From Amycolatopsis azurea DSM 43854 (GTDB lineage: Bacteria > Actinomycetota > Actinomycetes > Mycobacteriales > Pseudonocardiaceae): DNA of 64,000 nucleotides. Below, in pieces: positions 1 through 8,159 of this stretch. Position 1 is the first letter of the stretch, and each line of letters begins with the position of its first letter. Under the pieces are notes generated by a model. The model searched no databases and had not been told where the DNA came from. It worked only from the letters and a program-made list of their open reading frames with translations. The position numbers and the translations under genes were made by a program. The stretch is from contig NZ_MUXN01000024.1 in NCBI RefSeq assembly GCF_001995215.1, positions 62,075 through 126,074 of the forward strand, read 5' to 3'.

Positions 1-52
1 GTGGCTTTCGCAACGCTTCGGGTACTCCGCCGCCCACGAGGACGGATGCCCC

Positions 53-106
53 GGGGTGAAGGGGACTTTCCGCTCGCGCGATGAGGGGAAAGTCCCCCCT
101 CACCCC
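53..106. repeat. Imperfect inverted repeat, possible terminator
   Basis: The left arm at 53-71 (GGGGTGAAGGGGACTTTCC) is answered at 87-106 by its reverse complement with one extra base. The loop is about 15 bases. It follows a possible gene end at 57-59. No T-tract follows, so it could be a bidirectional terminator or a dispersed palindromic element. Confidence 0.55.
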
Positions 107-126
107 GCTGACCACTGCCGAACGCC

Positions 127-202
127 GGTCCGTGAAGGCCTCCTTGAGGGACCCAGAGTCCCTCAAGGAGGCCTTCACGGACTTGACACCCGACAGGACA
201 CC
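127..202. repeat. Palindromic element, copy 1 of a 76-bp dispersed repeat
   Basis: Arms of about 20 bases (CCGTGAAGGCCTCCTTGAGG and its complement) flank a 4-6 base loop, followed by a conserved tail that ends in GGACACC. The same 76-bp unit occurs at 36080-36155 with five differences, three of them in the loop and two in the tail. The arms are identical in both copies. It does not contain a gene. Confidence 0.8.
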
Positions 203-416
203 TTCGCCTTTCTGCTCAATAGAACGCTGTTTATCACTCACGATCCCTTCGTAAAGCGCCTAAAACGGGCACCTCAACGGGAAGGAGAGTCCCCTGTGGG
301 CAGTCAGGGTCGCGATCGGCTCCCGCGGACCAGTTCAGGCTGCACTTGGAAGACCCTGCCCTGAAGCCGACGGAGAAAGCCTGCCCGACAAGAGACCCGA
401 TCGCGCCATATTTGCC

Positions 417-650
417 TTACCTCCCAATAAGTTCGGGCGGATCGCCAGGGGAGGGCGTCTCCGGACTGCGTTCGGCCTCGATCTGGATCTCGATGTTGGT
501 CTTGTGCGAGATCGGGTCCCAGATCTCCTCGATCGGCGCCAGCAGGGATTGGCTCACGCCGCGAGCACGGGCTCGCATGGCGTACCACGCGAACGCGGCC
601 AGGAAGAGGGGGAGACTGAGGAATGCAGCCGCGGGGGCCAGGAACTCCAT
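417..650 (-). CDS. Small single-span membrane protein
   Basis: A 77-residue protein starting at the ATG whose complement is at 648-650. Residues about 5-25 (LAPAAAFLSLPLFLAAFAWY) form one hydrophobic segment, followed by a basic stretch (RARARG), which suggests an N-out, C-in membrane anchor. The C-terminal 45 residues are acidic and polar with no motif I recognise. It is transcribed away from the TetR gene at 712. A palindrome in the 61-bp gap between the two starts suggests that the TetR protein controls both genes. Function unknown. Confidence 0.6.
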   Translation of the reverse strand: MEFLAPAAAFLSLPLFLAAFAWYAMRARARGVSQSLLAPIEEIWDPISHKTNIEIQIEAERSPETPSPGDPPELIGR

Positions 651-663
651 GCGCCCGACGATA

Positions 664-699
664 CAGTAACGTCGTGTTTCCAGAAACATCCTGTTACTG
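664..699. promoter_or_regulatory. Probable TetR operator between divergent genes
   Basis: Outer arms CAGTAAC (664-670) and GTTACTG (693-699) enclose an inner palindrome GTTTCCAGAAAC (676-687). Its position between the starts at 650 and 712 is typical for a self-regulating TetR protein. Binding is inferred. Confidence 0.55.
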
Positions 700-711
700 A
701 ATTGGTGGACG

Positions 712-1311
712 ATGACCAGGCTGACGCGGGCCGAGCAGCAGCAGCGCACCCATGACCACCTGCTGGACGCCGGGCGCCAGGTCTTCCTGCGGCGCGGTTT
801 CCTGGCGGCGACGGTCGAGGAGATCGCGGTCAACGCCGGTTACACGCGAGGCGCCGTCTACAAACACTTCGGCGGCAAGGAAGGGCTGTGGCTCGCGATC
901 GTCGGGTCCGACGCGGACGGTCATCTCCAGGGGCTGCGTGAAGCGCTCGCCCGTGCCGCCACGCGTGACGACGTGATCGCGGCGCTGAACCCCGTCGATG
1001 TGGCGGACAAGGACGCGGCGAAATGGAGTGCGGCGGCCGCGGAGGTGCTCGCCGCGACGGCGCAGCAGCCGGAGACCGCCACCCTGGTCGCCGCCATCCA
1101 GCGACGTCACGACGACGAAGTGGCGGCTCTGCTCTCCAGGCATTCCCGGCGTTTGGGTCTCGAACCCGCGTTGCCCCTGGATCAGGTCGTCGTCATGCTG
1201 GGCGCACTGGGGATCGGGCTCGCGCTGCGTCAGACGGTCGCCCCGGCGTCGGATCCCGTCGCCATTCTCACCCACGTGCTGGAAACCGTGTTCCCGCCCG
1301 AGGCAACGTAA
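712..1311 (+). CDS. TetR/AcrR family transcriptional regulator
   Basis: A 199-residue protein with the usual TetR layout. The N-terminal helix-turn-helix spans about residues 10-55, with recognisable sequences GRQVFLRRGF, VEEIA and GYTRGAVYKHFGGKEGL. The remainder is an all-helical ligand and dimerisation domain with no motif that identifies the ligand. The ATG at 712 is used; an in-frame GTG lies just upstream at 706. A palindrome at 664-699 is probably its operator, and the divergent small membrane protein at 417-650 is the likeliest target. Confidence 0.85.
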   Translation: MTRLTRAEQQQRTHDHLLDAGRQVFLRRGFLAATVEEIAVNAGYTRGAVYKHFGGKEGLWLAIVGSDADGHLQGLREALARAATRDDVIAALNPVDVADKDAAKWSAAAAEVLAATAQQPETATLVAAIQRRHDDEVAALLSRHSRRLGLEPALPLDQVVVMLGALGIGLALRQTVAPASDPVAILTHVLETVFPPEAT

Positions 1312-1357
1312 GGGGCAGGGCGGACGTACTCCCGGTGAAGATCCTGGGAGGGGTTCG

Positions 1358-1897
1358 ATGCACACGTATCCGTTGCAAGAGGGCGAAGAAGTGCTGTGGA
1401 CCGGAGCGCCAAAGCGCCCGCGAAAGTGGTTTCCGGAGCACACGCAGATGATCGAGGTGGTCGTGGCGTTCGTCCTGCTGATGGTCTATTGGGGAGACTT
1501 GCCGGTCTGGGCCCCGTTCGTCGGCTTGTTGATCGGCAGCCTGATTTTTCTCCATCAGCGCTTGACCGACCGGCGGTCGCGGGAGACCGTCCTCTCGTAC
1601 CTGGTCACCACCCAGCGGATCGTGTTCGTCGCGAACTGGCCGAACGCCGCGGAGTTCCGCTGGGTCTGGTTCCAGTACCTCCAGTTCGCACCCTCGGTCA
1701 AGGTCGACGAGACGGGTGTCGGCACGATCACCTACGGAAGCCATTGGCGCCGCTTCAAGATGAAGAACGAAGAGCTTCGCGGCGCCTGGGCGCCGCCGGC
1801 GCTGGAACTGCGGGCGATCCGGGACGCCCGGCGTGTGGCGGATCTCATCGAGCAGGGGCGAAACCGGCTGATCGGCACCTACACTCAGGCGCCGTGA
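1358..1897 (+). CDS. Membrane protein with a PH-like domain
   Basis: A 179-residue protein; the ATG at 1358 follows a GGGAGGGG ribosome site. It opens with PLQEGEEVLWTGAPK, typical of the bacterial PH-domain group (bPH2/YdbT-like). Two hydrophobic spans follow at about residues 33-50 and 55-70, then a soluble part containing YLVTTQRIVF, the usual first strand of the PH-like fold. Its stop overlaps the GTG start of the rraA-like gene at 1894, so the two are probably translated together. Function unknown; a membrane-associated scaffold is the usual guess for this family. Confidence 0.6.
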   Translation: MHTYPLQEGEEVLWTGAPKRPRKWFPEHTQMIEVVVAFVLLMVYWGDLPVWAPFVGLLIGSLIFLHQRLTDRRSRETVLSYLVTTQRIVFVANWPNAAEFRWVWFQYLQFAPSVKVDETGVGTITYGSHWRRFKMKNEELRGAWAPPALELRAIRDARRVADLIEQGRNRLIGTYTQAP

Positions 1898-2379
1898 TCG
1901 ATTCCTTCACCACCGCCGACCTCGTCGACGAACACGGCGACCGGCTGCGCGTCTGCGACACCCAGTTCCGCCAGTTCGGCGGGCACCGGAAGTTCTCGGG
2001 TCCGATTCGGACGGTCTCCTGTCACGAGGACAACGGCCTGGTCAAGAAGCTGCTGAACACACCTGGTGAAGGCAGTGTCCTGGTGGTCGACGGCGGTGGC
2101 TCGCTGCACAGCGCGCTCACCGGCGACATGATCGCGAAATCCGCCGTCGACAACTGCTGGGCGGGCGTGGTCGTCCACGGCGCCGTGCGCGACAGCGCCG
2201 AGCTCGCCGGACTCCCGCTCGGCGTGAAGGCGCTCGGCACCAACCCGCGCAAGAGTTCCAAGGCGGGCGTCGGCGCTGTCGACGTCCCGGTCGGTTTCGG
2301 GGGAGTGACCTTCACTCCCGGCGACACTCTCTACTCCGACGACGACGGCGTCGTGATCCTTCCTGCCGCCACCGCCTGA
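1894..2379 (+). CDS. rraA: RraA family protein (RNase E inhibitor / HMG aldolase fold)
   Basis: A 161-residue protein starting at the GTG at 1894, which overlaps the previous stop (GTGA). It fits RraA in length and motifs: TTADLVDEHGDRL near the N-terminus, the GGSLHSALTGDMIA region around residue 68 with G-D-M-I-A, GVVVHGAVRDSAEL with the R-D pair, and the C-terminal PGDTLYSDDDGVVILP. RraA proteins bind RNase E in enterobacteria. Many relatives with the G-x-x-R-D signature are 4-hydroxy-4-methyl-2-oxoglutarate aldolases, so the true activity is open. Confidence 0.85.
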   Translation: MIDSFTTADLVDEHGDRLRVCDTQFRQFGGHRKFSGPIRTVSCHEDNGLVKKLLNTPGEGSVLVVDGGGSLHSALTGDMIAKSAVDNCWAGVVVHGAVRDSAELAGLPLGVKALGTNPRKSSKAGVGAVDVPVGFGGVTFTPGDTLYSDDDGVVILPAATA

Positions 2380-2385
2380 CCCCGC

Positions 2386-3279
2386 TCAGACGACGATGAC
2401 CCGGCGCCCGCGGGTGTGCCCGGCGTGGCTGTCGGCGTGCGCCGCGGCCGCGTCGGTGAGCGAGTAGGACTTCTCGACCGGGATGTGCAGCTTGCCCCGC
2501 GAGATGAGGTCGATGGCCTCGGCCAGCGCGTCCGGCACACTCCCTGCGACGCCGGAGAAGCGGACGCCGAACTCGGGGGCGCCGAGGTCGGCGATGGTGA
2601 TCACCTTGGCCGGGTCCCCGGTCAGCTCGACCAGCTCTTCGAGCACGCCGGACCCGGCCAGGTCGAGAGCCGCGTCGACCCGGCCGAGCCGCCGGACCCG
2701 CTCCACCCAGCCCTCGCCGTAGGTCGTGGCGACCGCGCCCAGTTCGCGCAGGTAGTCCTGGTTTGAGGCGCCGGCGGTGCCGATCACCGTGATGCCGCGT
2801 TCGCGCGCGATCTGGAGCACCGCCGATCCGACCCCGCCGGACGCACCGCTGACCAGCAGTGTCTCGCCGGGCCGCACGCCGACTTCGCGGATGACGCGCA
2901 GCGCGGTCTCGACCACGGACGGGTATCCGGCCGCCTCTTCGAACGACAGGCCTTCGGGCATCCTGGCCCACGCCGACAACACGGCGAACTCCGCGTAGGT
3001 ATCCGAACCCTCGCCGAACACCGAGTCCCCGACCTCGACACCGGTGACGCCCTCGCCGACCTCGTCCACGATCCCGGCGGTGTCCAGACCCACCCCCGAC
3101 GGCAACACGGTCGGATGGGCGCCCAGGACCTGGCCCTCGCGGATCCGCCAGTCGACCGGGTTCACGCCCGCCGCTCGCACCGCGATGCGCACCTGACCCG
3201 GTCCCGCGTGGGGATCTTCGGCGTCGACCAGCTGGAGGACTTCCGGACCGCCGAACTCGGTAAAGATCACTTTCTTCAT
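2386..3279 (-). CDS. NADP-dependent quinone oxidoreductase-like MDR protein
   Basis: A 297-residue zinc-free medium-chain dehydrogenase/reductase. It starts MKKVIFTEFGGPEVL, as quinone reductases do, has AAGVNPVDWRIREG in the catalytic half, and has the nucleotide-binding motif SGASGGVGSAVLQIARERG at about residues 140-158. The end carries the usual GRRVIVV. No structural zinc cysteines are present. It is divergent from the TetR gene at 3350, and a palindrome lies between the two starts, so it is the likely target of that regulator. The substrate is unknown. Confidence 0.85.
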   Translation of the reverse strand: MKKVIFTEFGGPEVLQLVDAEDPHAGPGQVRIAVRAAGVNPVDWRIREGQVLGAHPTVLPSGVGLDTAGIVDEVGEGVTGVEVGDSVFGEGSDTYAEFAVLSAWARMPEGLSFEEAAGYPSVVETALRVIREVGVRPGETLLVSGASGGVGSAVLQIARERGITVIGTAGASNQDYLRELGAVATTYGEGWVERVRRLGRVDAALDLAGSGVLEELVELTGDPAKVITIADLGAPEFGVRFSGVAGSVPDALAEAIDLISRGKLHIPVEKSYSLTDAAAAHADSHAGHTRGRRVIVV

Positions 3280-3294
3280 ACGACCGACCGTAGC

Positions 3295-3307
3295 ACTAAC
3301 GGTTAGT
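3295..3307. promoter_or_regulatory. Probable operator of the 3350 TetR regulator
   Basis: ACTAACGGTTAGT is a perfect 13-bp palindrome between the divergent starts at 3279 and 3350, 15 bases upstream of the oxidoreductase start. Closely similar sites serve TetR and MarR regulators of quinone reductases. Binding is inferred. Confidence 0.5.
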
Positions 3308-3349
3308 ATTTTGGAACCGTTGTTGTTTTGGATCTGATAGCGTCGTCGC

Positions 3350-3919
3350 ATGACCGCACCGCCGGGACGTCGCGAGCGCAAGAAGGCCGCGACGCGCCAG
3401 AAGATCGCCGACACCGCCCTGCGGCTCTTCCTGGAGCGCGGGTACGACGAGGTGGGCATCCGCGAGGTCGCCGCGGAGGCAGACGTCGCCGTCACCACGC
3501 TCTTTTCCCATTTCGGCTCGAAAGAGGCCTTGGTGTTCGAGCAGGACGCGGACTTCGAGCAAGGGCTCACACGGGCGGTCACCGAAAGGGCTCCGCACGA
3601 GCCGCTCATCCCCGCGCTGCGTCGTGAGATCCACGCGATGGTGCGGCACTGCACGGCGGACGGCTCGGCGCCGATCTTCCGCATGATCGACGAATCGCCC
3701 GCGCTGCGGGACTACGAGGACTCGATGCGGTTGCGCCACGCGGAATCGCTGGCGACGGCCATCGCCGCCGATCCCGATCTGGCGCGGTCCGCGACGGCTT
3801 GCCGCACGATCGCGCGGTTCGTGATCGACGCCTATTCGCTCGGTCGTGAGGCGGCCGATCCGGAGGCCGCGGTGAACGAGATCTTCCGGATGATCGAGGC
3901 GGCCTGGGAAGCCGCCTGA
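3350..3919 (+). CDS. TetR/AcrR family transcriptional regulator
   Basis: A 189-residue protein with an N-terminal helix-turn-helix (residues about 10-58: KKAATRQKIADTALRLF, VGIREVAAEADVAVTTLFSHF). The C-terminal part resembles the actinobacterial group with a MftR-like C-terminal domain. It is transcribed away from the oxidoreductase gene and converges with the methyltransferase gene at 3927, with 7 bases between the stop codons. Confidence 0.85.
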   Translation: MTAPPGRRERKKAATRQKIADTALRLFLERGYDEVGIREVAAEADVAVTTLFSHFGSKEALVFEQDADFEQGLTRAVTERAPHEPLIPALRREIHAMVRHCTADGSAPIFRMIDESPALRDYEDSMRLRHAESLATAIAADPDLARSATACRTIARFVIDAYSLGREAADPEAAVNEIFRMIEAAWEAA

Positions 3920-3926
3920 CCCCTGT

Positions 3927-4538
3927 TCATTTACGGGCGACGAGCCGTTCCACCAGACCGAGTTTGAACCGTTCCCGGCGTTCCACGGTCAGGCCGAGGT
4001 CGCCGATCTTGCCGAGCGGGCGCCGGAGGAAGTGTTCGCCCGCCATCGGCACGGTGACCTTTTCGGTGAGCCATTGCAGGCCGCGGACCACACGTGACGA
4101 ACTCGCGATGTGGTCGAGCAGGATGAGCCTGCCGCCGGGGCGGAGGACCCGCGCCATTTCCCGCAACGCCTTGCCGTCGTCGGGGATGGCGCAGAGCCCG
4201 AGGGTGCAGACCACGGTGTCGAACGAATCGGCCTCGAAGGGCAGGTCGTGCGCGTCGGCCTGTTTCAGCGTCACCGGATGACCGAGGCGTTCGGCGCGGT
4301 CGCGGGCGATGGCGAGCATGCCGTCACTGAGGTCGATGCCGGTGAGCGTGACGCCGTCAGGATAGAGCGGCAGGTTCAGGCCGGTCCCGACGGCGACCTC
4401 GAGGACTTCGCCGGTGGCCTGACCGCACGCCCACGCCCGGGAATCGCCGAAGAGCTTCCGGTCGAGGAACTGCATCTCCCGGTCGTAGTTCCGGGATTTG
4501 CTGTCCCAGTACCGGTTCCAGCGCGCTGTCCGGGTCAT
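3927..4538 (-). CDS. Class I SAM-dependent methyltransferase
   Basis: A 203-residue protein. Motif I is VLEVAVGTGLNLPLY at about residues 45-59, followed by GIDLSDGMLAIAR, then LPFEADSFDTVVCTLGLCAIPD and LRPGGRLILLDH. This pattern is that of the UbiE/Methyltransf_11 group. It begins 10 bases after the CDF transporter gene and is the last gene of the cmtR-CDF operon, so it may respond to heavy metals. The acceptor cannot be told from sequence. Confidence 0.85.
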   Translation of the reverse strand: MTRTARWNRYWDSKSRNYDREMQFLDRKLFGDSRAWACGQATGEVLEVAVGTGLNLPLYPDGVTLTGIDLSDGMLAIARDRAERLGHPVTLKQADAHDLPFEADSFDTVVCTLGLCAIPDDGKALREMARVLRPGGRLILLDHIASSSRVVRGLQWLTEKVTVPMAGEHFLRRPLGKIGDLGLTVERRERFKLGLVERLVARK

Positions 4539-4548
4539 GGCGGTCCTT

Positions 4549-5211
4549 TCAGCAGCAGTGCTCGCCGCGCCAGGCTTCGCGGCCTTCCTTGATCGCGACG
4601 GCGGCGATGACGAGCGCGACCAGCGGATCCGCCCAGTACCAGCCGAAGAGGCTGTTGAGCAGCAACCCGACCAGCAGCACACCGGAAAGATAGGTGCAGA
4701 GCAAGGTCTGCTTCGAATCGGCGACGGCGCTCGCGGAGCCGAGCTCGCGTCCTGCGCGACGCTGGGCGTGGGACAGGAAAGGCATCACGAGCAGCGAGAC
4801 CGCCGCCAGCACGATGCCGACGGTGGAATGCTCGGCGGGGTCGGCGCCGAACAGGGTGCGGATCGATTCGACGGTGACATAAGCGGCCAGCGCGAAGAAG
4901 GACACCGCGATGACCTTCAGCGCGGTGCGCTCACGGGCTTCGGGATCCTTGCCGGAGAACTGCCAGGCGACGGCCGCGGCGGACGCGACTTCGATGACCG
5001 AGTCCAGGCCGAAGCCGATCAGCGCGGTCGAGGAGGCGACGGTGCCCGCGGAGATGGCGACGACCGCCTCGACGACGTTGTAGGTGATCGTCGCGGCGAC
5101 CAGGAGCCGGACCCGGCGTGACAGCACGGCGCGGCGATCTGCGTCCACAGTGGACTCTACGGGCTTCGTGGCGCAGCAACCGTCCGCGCAGGAAACACTC
5201 TCGACGCTCAT
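4549..5211 (-). CDS. Cation diffusion facilitator family metal exporter
   Basis: A 220-residue protein with about five or six membrane spans. The start is Cys-rich (SCADGCC at residues 7-13) and the protein ends EHCC, both likely metal-binding. The FGLDSVIEVASA segment matches the CDF signature with its Asp, and ADSKQTLLCTYL and WADPLVAL carry the second conserved Asp set. The cytoplasmic C-terminal domain of full CDF proteins is missing; short actinobacterial forms like this exist. Its ATG overlaps the stop of the CmtR-like gene, giving tight coupling with a Cd/Pb-type sensor. Export of Cd, Pb or Zn is inferred. Confidence 0.8.
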   Translation of the reverse strand: MSVESVSCADGCCATKPVESTVDADRRAVLSRRVRLLVAATITYNVVEAVVAISAGTVASSTALIGFGLDSVIEVASAAAVAWQFSGKDPEARERTALKVIAVSFFALAAYVTVESIRTLFGADPAEHSTVGIVLAAVSLLVMPFLSHAQRRAGRELGSASAVADSKQTLLCTYLSGVLLVGLLLNSLFGWYWADPLVALVIAAVAIKEGREAWRGEHCC

Positions 5212-5546
5212 CGGCGCACCTCGACGACGGCATCGTCCACACAGGGCTCGGCGGTGTCGACCGCGAGCACGACCTGGACCAGTTCCCGCAGAGCGCGGGC
5301 CAGATGCGCGTCTGCCAGCGCGTAGCGGACCTGCCTGCCTTCGTAGGTGGCCACGACCAGGCCGCAGCCCCGCAGACAGGCGAGGTGATTCGACACATTG
5401 GAGCGGCTCAAGCCGAGTTGCCCGGCCAGCTGGCCCGGGTAGCTCACGCCGTCGAGCAGGGCGACCAGGATGCGGCACCGGTTCGGGTCGGCCAGGGCGC
5501 GCCCCAGCCGGGAGAGCGCGGCACCCTGAGTCTCACATGTCAGCAC
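5208..5546 (-). CDS. cmtR: CmtR-like ArsR/SmtB metal sensor
   Basis: A 112-residue winged-helix repressor. It closely resembles mycobacterial CmtR: it begins (V)LTCET, followed by LSRLGRALADPNRCRILVALLDG, then NHLACLRGCGLVVATYEGRQVRYALAD. The CmtR ligand cysteines are all visible: the two in LACLRGCG and the C-terminal one in EPCVDD. CmtR binds Cd and Pb and leaves DNA on metal binding. The GTG at 5546 is chosen because it aligns with the CmtR start; upstream CTG and TTG codons are also in frame. The gene overlaps the CDF exporter by four bases. Confidence 0.88.
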   Translation of the reverse strand: MLTCETQGAALSRLGRALADPNRCRILVALLDGVSYPGQLAGQLGLSRSNVSNHLACLRGCGLVVATYEGRQVRYALADAHLARALRELVQVVLAVDTAEPCVDDAVVEVRR

Positions 5547-5579
5547 CCGCAGAACAGTACAGTGACGAGTGAACAATAC

Positions 5580-6998
5580 TCAAGGCGCCAGCTCCGCGGG
5601 ACAGAACGTGCCGTCCGGGGGCAGGACACCGTCGAGCAGATACGCGTTGCCGAGAGCGCGCAGGCACGCATTGCCCAGCAGGTAGGCGGCGTGGCCGTCG
5701 CCGTGCCGAACCGATCGTGCCCGCGGGAACTGCCGGGCGACGTGAGCGGCCCCGAGGTGGCCGGTGTTGTTGTCGAGTTCGCCGATCGTCACCAGGACCG
5801 GGGGCGTACCCGACGCCGAGAGCGGGTGCGGGGGATAGGCGGGCTCACCCGGGATACCCAGGCAACGCCCGACCTCGTAGCGTCCTTCGATCCAGCCGAA
5901 CCGTGGAGCGACGGCCTTCAGGCGGCGCTCGATCTCGAGAAAGCTCGCGTGATCGGGCAGCACCGGCATGAAGTCGTGGCACAGCGTCGCCGCTTGGACC
6001 GAGCCGGTCGGACCGGTGGGCGGATAGTCGAGGACCGTGCGGAAGTCGGAGTCGTCCCCTGCCCGCGCCTTGGCGATGGCACGGGCCAGATCGGGCCATC
6101 GCGGTGGATTCATGCCGACGAGCGCGCCAGCGAAGAGGTCGCCGGTCACGGCGGACGCCGAGAGGAGGTCGTCCCAGGCTTTCGCGGCGTCCTCACCGTG
6201 CAGCGCGCAGGACGGCTTGGACGCGCACCAGTCGCGAAAGCGCAGGAGCTGGAGTTCCTGGGCGCGTGCGTGGTCGGCGAGCCAGTCGATCAGCCGGGGG
6301 CGGGTGTGGTCCGCGACGCCGTCGAGGTACATCCGGTCGAGCCGGGCGCCGAACAGTTCCGCATAGGCCTGCCCGTAGGTGGTGCCATAGGAATTACCGA
6401 AGTAGCGCAGCTTCTTCTCGCCGAGAGCGGCCCGGAGCGCGTCCAGATCGTGTGCGATCTGCCAGGAGTCCAGTCCCGCGAACGCCGGGCCCGCGGCCTG
6501 TCGGCATCCGGCGTCGTACGCGGCGTTCTCCCGCGCGTGTGTCGTCCACGCGGCATCGTCCTGTCGTCGTACCAGGCCGAGGATCGGCGCCGGTGGTCGA
6601 GGACAAACGGTCTGCCGGTCTTCCCGTCCGAGCCCGCGAGGATCGAAGACGACGACGTCTGAGCGTTCGGTCAGCTGATCGAGCCAGCTCTGGATCGGCG
6701 CGGACCGCGGGCCGACGATCGCGGCGGTGCTGTTACCCGCCCCGAGGTTGGCCACGACCGTGCCGGTTCCACGCGCAGGGTCTTTCGACGGCACCCGCAC
6801 CACGTCGACGCCGGTGACCGGCCCCGCCGGATCCGCCCAGTCCACCGGGACGGTCAGCACCGCACACTGAGTGTCCGCGCCGCAGTCGCGCCACCGCAGC
6901 GCGGGCTCCGGCGCGGCCGACGCGGGCTGCGCTGTCACCGCCAGTATGACGGCGACGATCGCCACGCGGTATCGTCCGGACATCCCCCGAATCGTCAT
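5580..6998 (-). CDS. Secreted alpha/beta hydrolase (tripeptidyl aminopeptidase-like)
   Basis: A 472-residue protein. The ATG at 6998 is preceded by AAGGGAGG. A signal peptide spans about residues 1-30 (hydrophobic VAIVAVILAVTAQPASA, cleavage after ASA). The catalytic serine sits in YFGNSYGTTYGQAYAELF (G-N-S-Y-G), the Asp is in VTIGELDNNTGH and the His in RHGDGHAAY near the C-terminus. The layout is that of the Streptomyces SlpD/TAP family of exported peptidases (S33). It ends 33 bases from the CmtR start and is transcribed separately. The natural substrate is unknown. Confidence 0.85.
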   Translation of the reverse strand: MTIRGMSGRYRVAIVAVILAVTAQPASAAPEPALRWRDCGADTQCAVLTVPVDWADPAGPVTGVDVVRVPSKDPARGTGTVVANLGAGNSTAAIVGPRSAPIQSWLDQLTERSDVVVFDPRGLGREDRQTVCPRPPAPILGLVRRQDDAAWTTHARENAAYDAGCRQAAGPAFAGLDSWQIAHDLDALRAALGEKKLRYFGNSYGTTYGQAYAELFGARLDRMYLDGVADHTRPRLIDWLADHARAQELQLLRFRDWCASKPSCALHGEDAAKAWDDLLSASAVTGDLFAGALVGMNPPRWPDLARAIAKARAGDDSDFRTVLDYPPTGPTGSVQAATLCHDFMPVLPDHASFLEIERRLKAVAPRFGWIEGRYEVGRCLGIPGEPAYPPHPLSASGTPPVLVTIGELDNNTGHLGAAHVARQFPRARSVRHGDGHAAYLLGNACLRALGNAYLLDGVLPPDGTFCPAELAP

Positions 6999-7076
6999 CC
7001 GTCCTCCCTTGATCACCGCCTCACGCTGGCACCACGAGCGAGGACGGCGCATCTGCCGTCCGGCATAGGGGGAACG

Positions 7077-8159
7077 ATGAAATCGGGCGCGACCTGGTGG
7101 ACGGCGTACTCGGCGCCGACGCGGGACATCCTGATCACGACGGGCGTCCTGCTCGTCTCTCTGGGGTCGCCGTTGGTCGATGGCAGACCGCTGTCGACGG
7201 CCACGGTGTCCTTGACGGTCGCGGCCTGTCTGCCGCTGCTCCGGCGCCGCCGATTCCCCGTCACGTCGGTGGCCGTCGTCGGCGCGGTGACCCTCGGCTC
7301 GCTCGCGATCGGCCTGACCGTGCCCCCGTGGCCGGCGATGATCGCGGTGTTCTCCGCCGCCTGTCACCTGCGCCGTCACCGCGTTCTGCTCGCCGCCGTG
7401 GCCGTGGCCTGGATGCTCGCGGCGGCCATGCTGCGAGTGGGCACGATCGTGCCCTCGGACCTCCTCACCTCCGCGGCGCTCGCGGTACTGCCGGTCAGCC
7501 TCGGCTACGTGTGGCGGTCGCAAGCGGACCGGGCGGAGGCCCTGCGCCTGCTCGTCGAATCGGAGGCGGGCCGGGTGCGGGAACGCGAACGGAACCGGGT
7601 GGCCAGGGAGGTACACGACCTCGTCGGCCACCAGCTCAGCGCCATCCGGCTGCGGGCCCTGGGCGGCCGGAAGGCGGGCACGGACAGCGAGGAAACGCTC
7701 GCCACCGTCGCCGGGTTGGCGGAGGACGCGCTCGAACAGGTGAGAGCGCTCGTGGACACACTCCGGGAGGACAGTGCACCTGGACTGTCCGAAGTGGACG
7801 AACTGGTCGCCTGGATGGACGGCGTGCTGACCATGAAACTCAGGCGGGACCTCGGGGACGAGGACCTGCCGGTACCCGTGCAGGCAGCCGCGTACCGGAT
7901 CGTCCAGGAAGCACTCGGCAATGCCGCCCGCCACGCTTCGGCGAGCCGGGCCGAGATCGTGATCGCCGTGAGGGGCGGGGAACTGCTGGTGACGGTCGAC
8001 GACGACGGCAAGCGGGCCGGGAACCCGGTCGAGGGCAACGGGATTCGCGGAATGCGAGAACGGGCGGCGCTGCTCGGTGGCGCGCTGGACGCAGGCCCGC
8101 GCGAAGCCCGGGGATGGCGGGTCCGGGCGACGATCCCGCTGAACGGAGGCGCCTCGTGA
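7077..8159 (+). CDS. NarL-type sensor histidine kinase
   Basis: A 360-residue kinase with about five membrane spans in the first 150 residues and almost no extracellular sensor loop. The HisKA_3 box is VAREVHDLVGHQLSAIRL (phospho-His at about residue 182), and the ATPase domain contains EALGNAARHA (N box) and GNGIRGMRERA (G box). It overlaps the response regulator gene by four bases (GTGA), so the two form a unit. This intramembrane-sensing type often responds to cell envelope stress. The signal is unknown. Confidence 0.88.
   Translation: MKSGATWWTAYSAPTRDILITTGVLLVSLGSPLVDGRPLSTATVSLTVAACLPLLRRRRFPVTSVAVVGAVTLGSLAIGLTVPPWPAMIAVFSAACHLRRHRVLLAAVAVAWMLAAAMLRVGTIVPSDLLTSAALAVLPVSLGYVWRSQADRAEALRLLVESEAGRVRERERNRVAREVHDLVGHQLSAIRLRALGGRKAGTDSEETLATVAGLAEDALEQVRALVDTLREDSAPGLSEVDELVAWMDGVLTMKLRRDLGDEDLPVPVQAAAYRIVQEALGNAARHASASRAEIVIAVRGGELLVTVDDDGKRAGNPVEGNGIRGMRERAALLGGALDAGPREARGWRVRATIPLNGGAS

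Larger units (their letters stand above)
1..416. other. Intergenic region at the left edge, no recognised gene
   Basis: No convincing gene lies here. One frame is open from base 3 to a stop at 57-59 and could be the last 18 codons of a gene entering from the left, because a hairpin follows it directly. The rest holds two inverted repeats, listed separately, and a stretch of lower GC content near 205-260 with no clear coding signal on either strand. Confidence 0.4.

Noticed and set aside
56..364. A 102-codon frame at the left edge
   Set aside because: It runs through two palindromic elements and has no coding bias.
5118..6662. Open frame of over 500 codons on the plus strand
   Set aside because: It lies opposite the CmtR-like and hydrolase genes, whose motifs (metal cysteines, G-N-S-Y-G) are clear.
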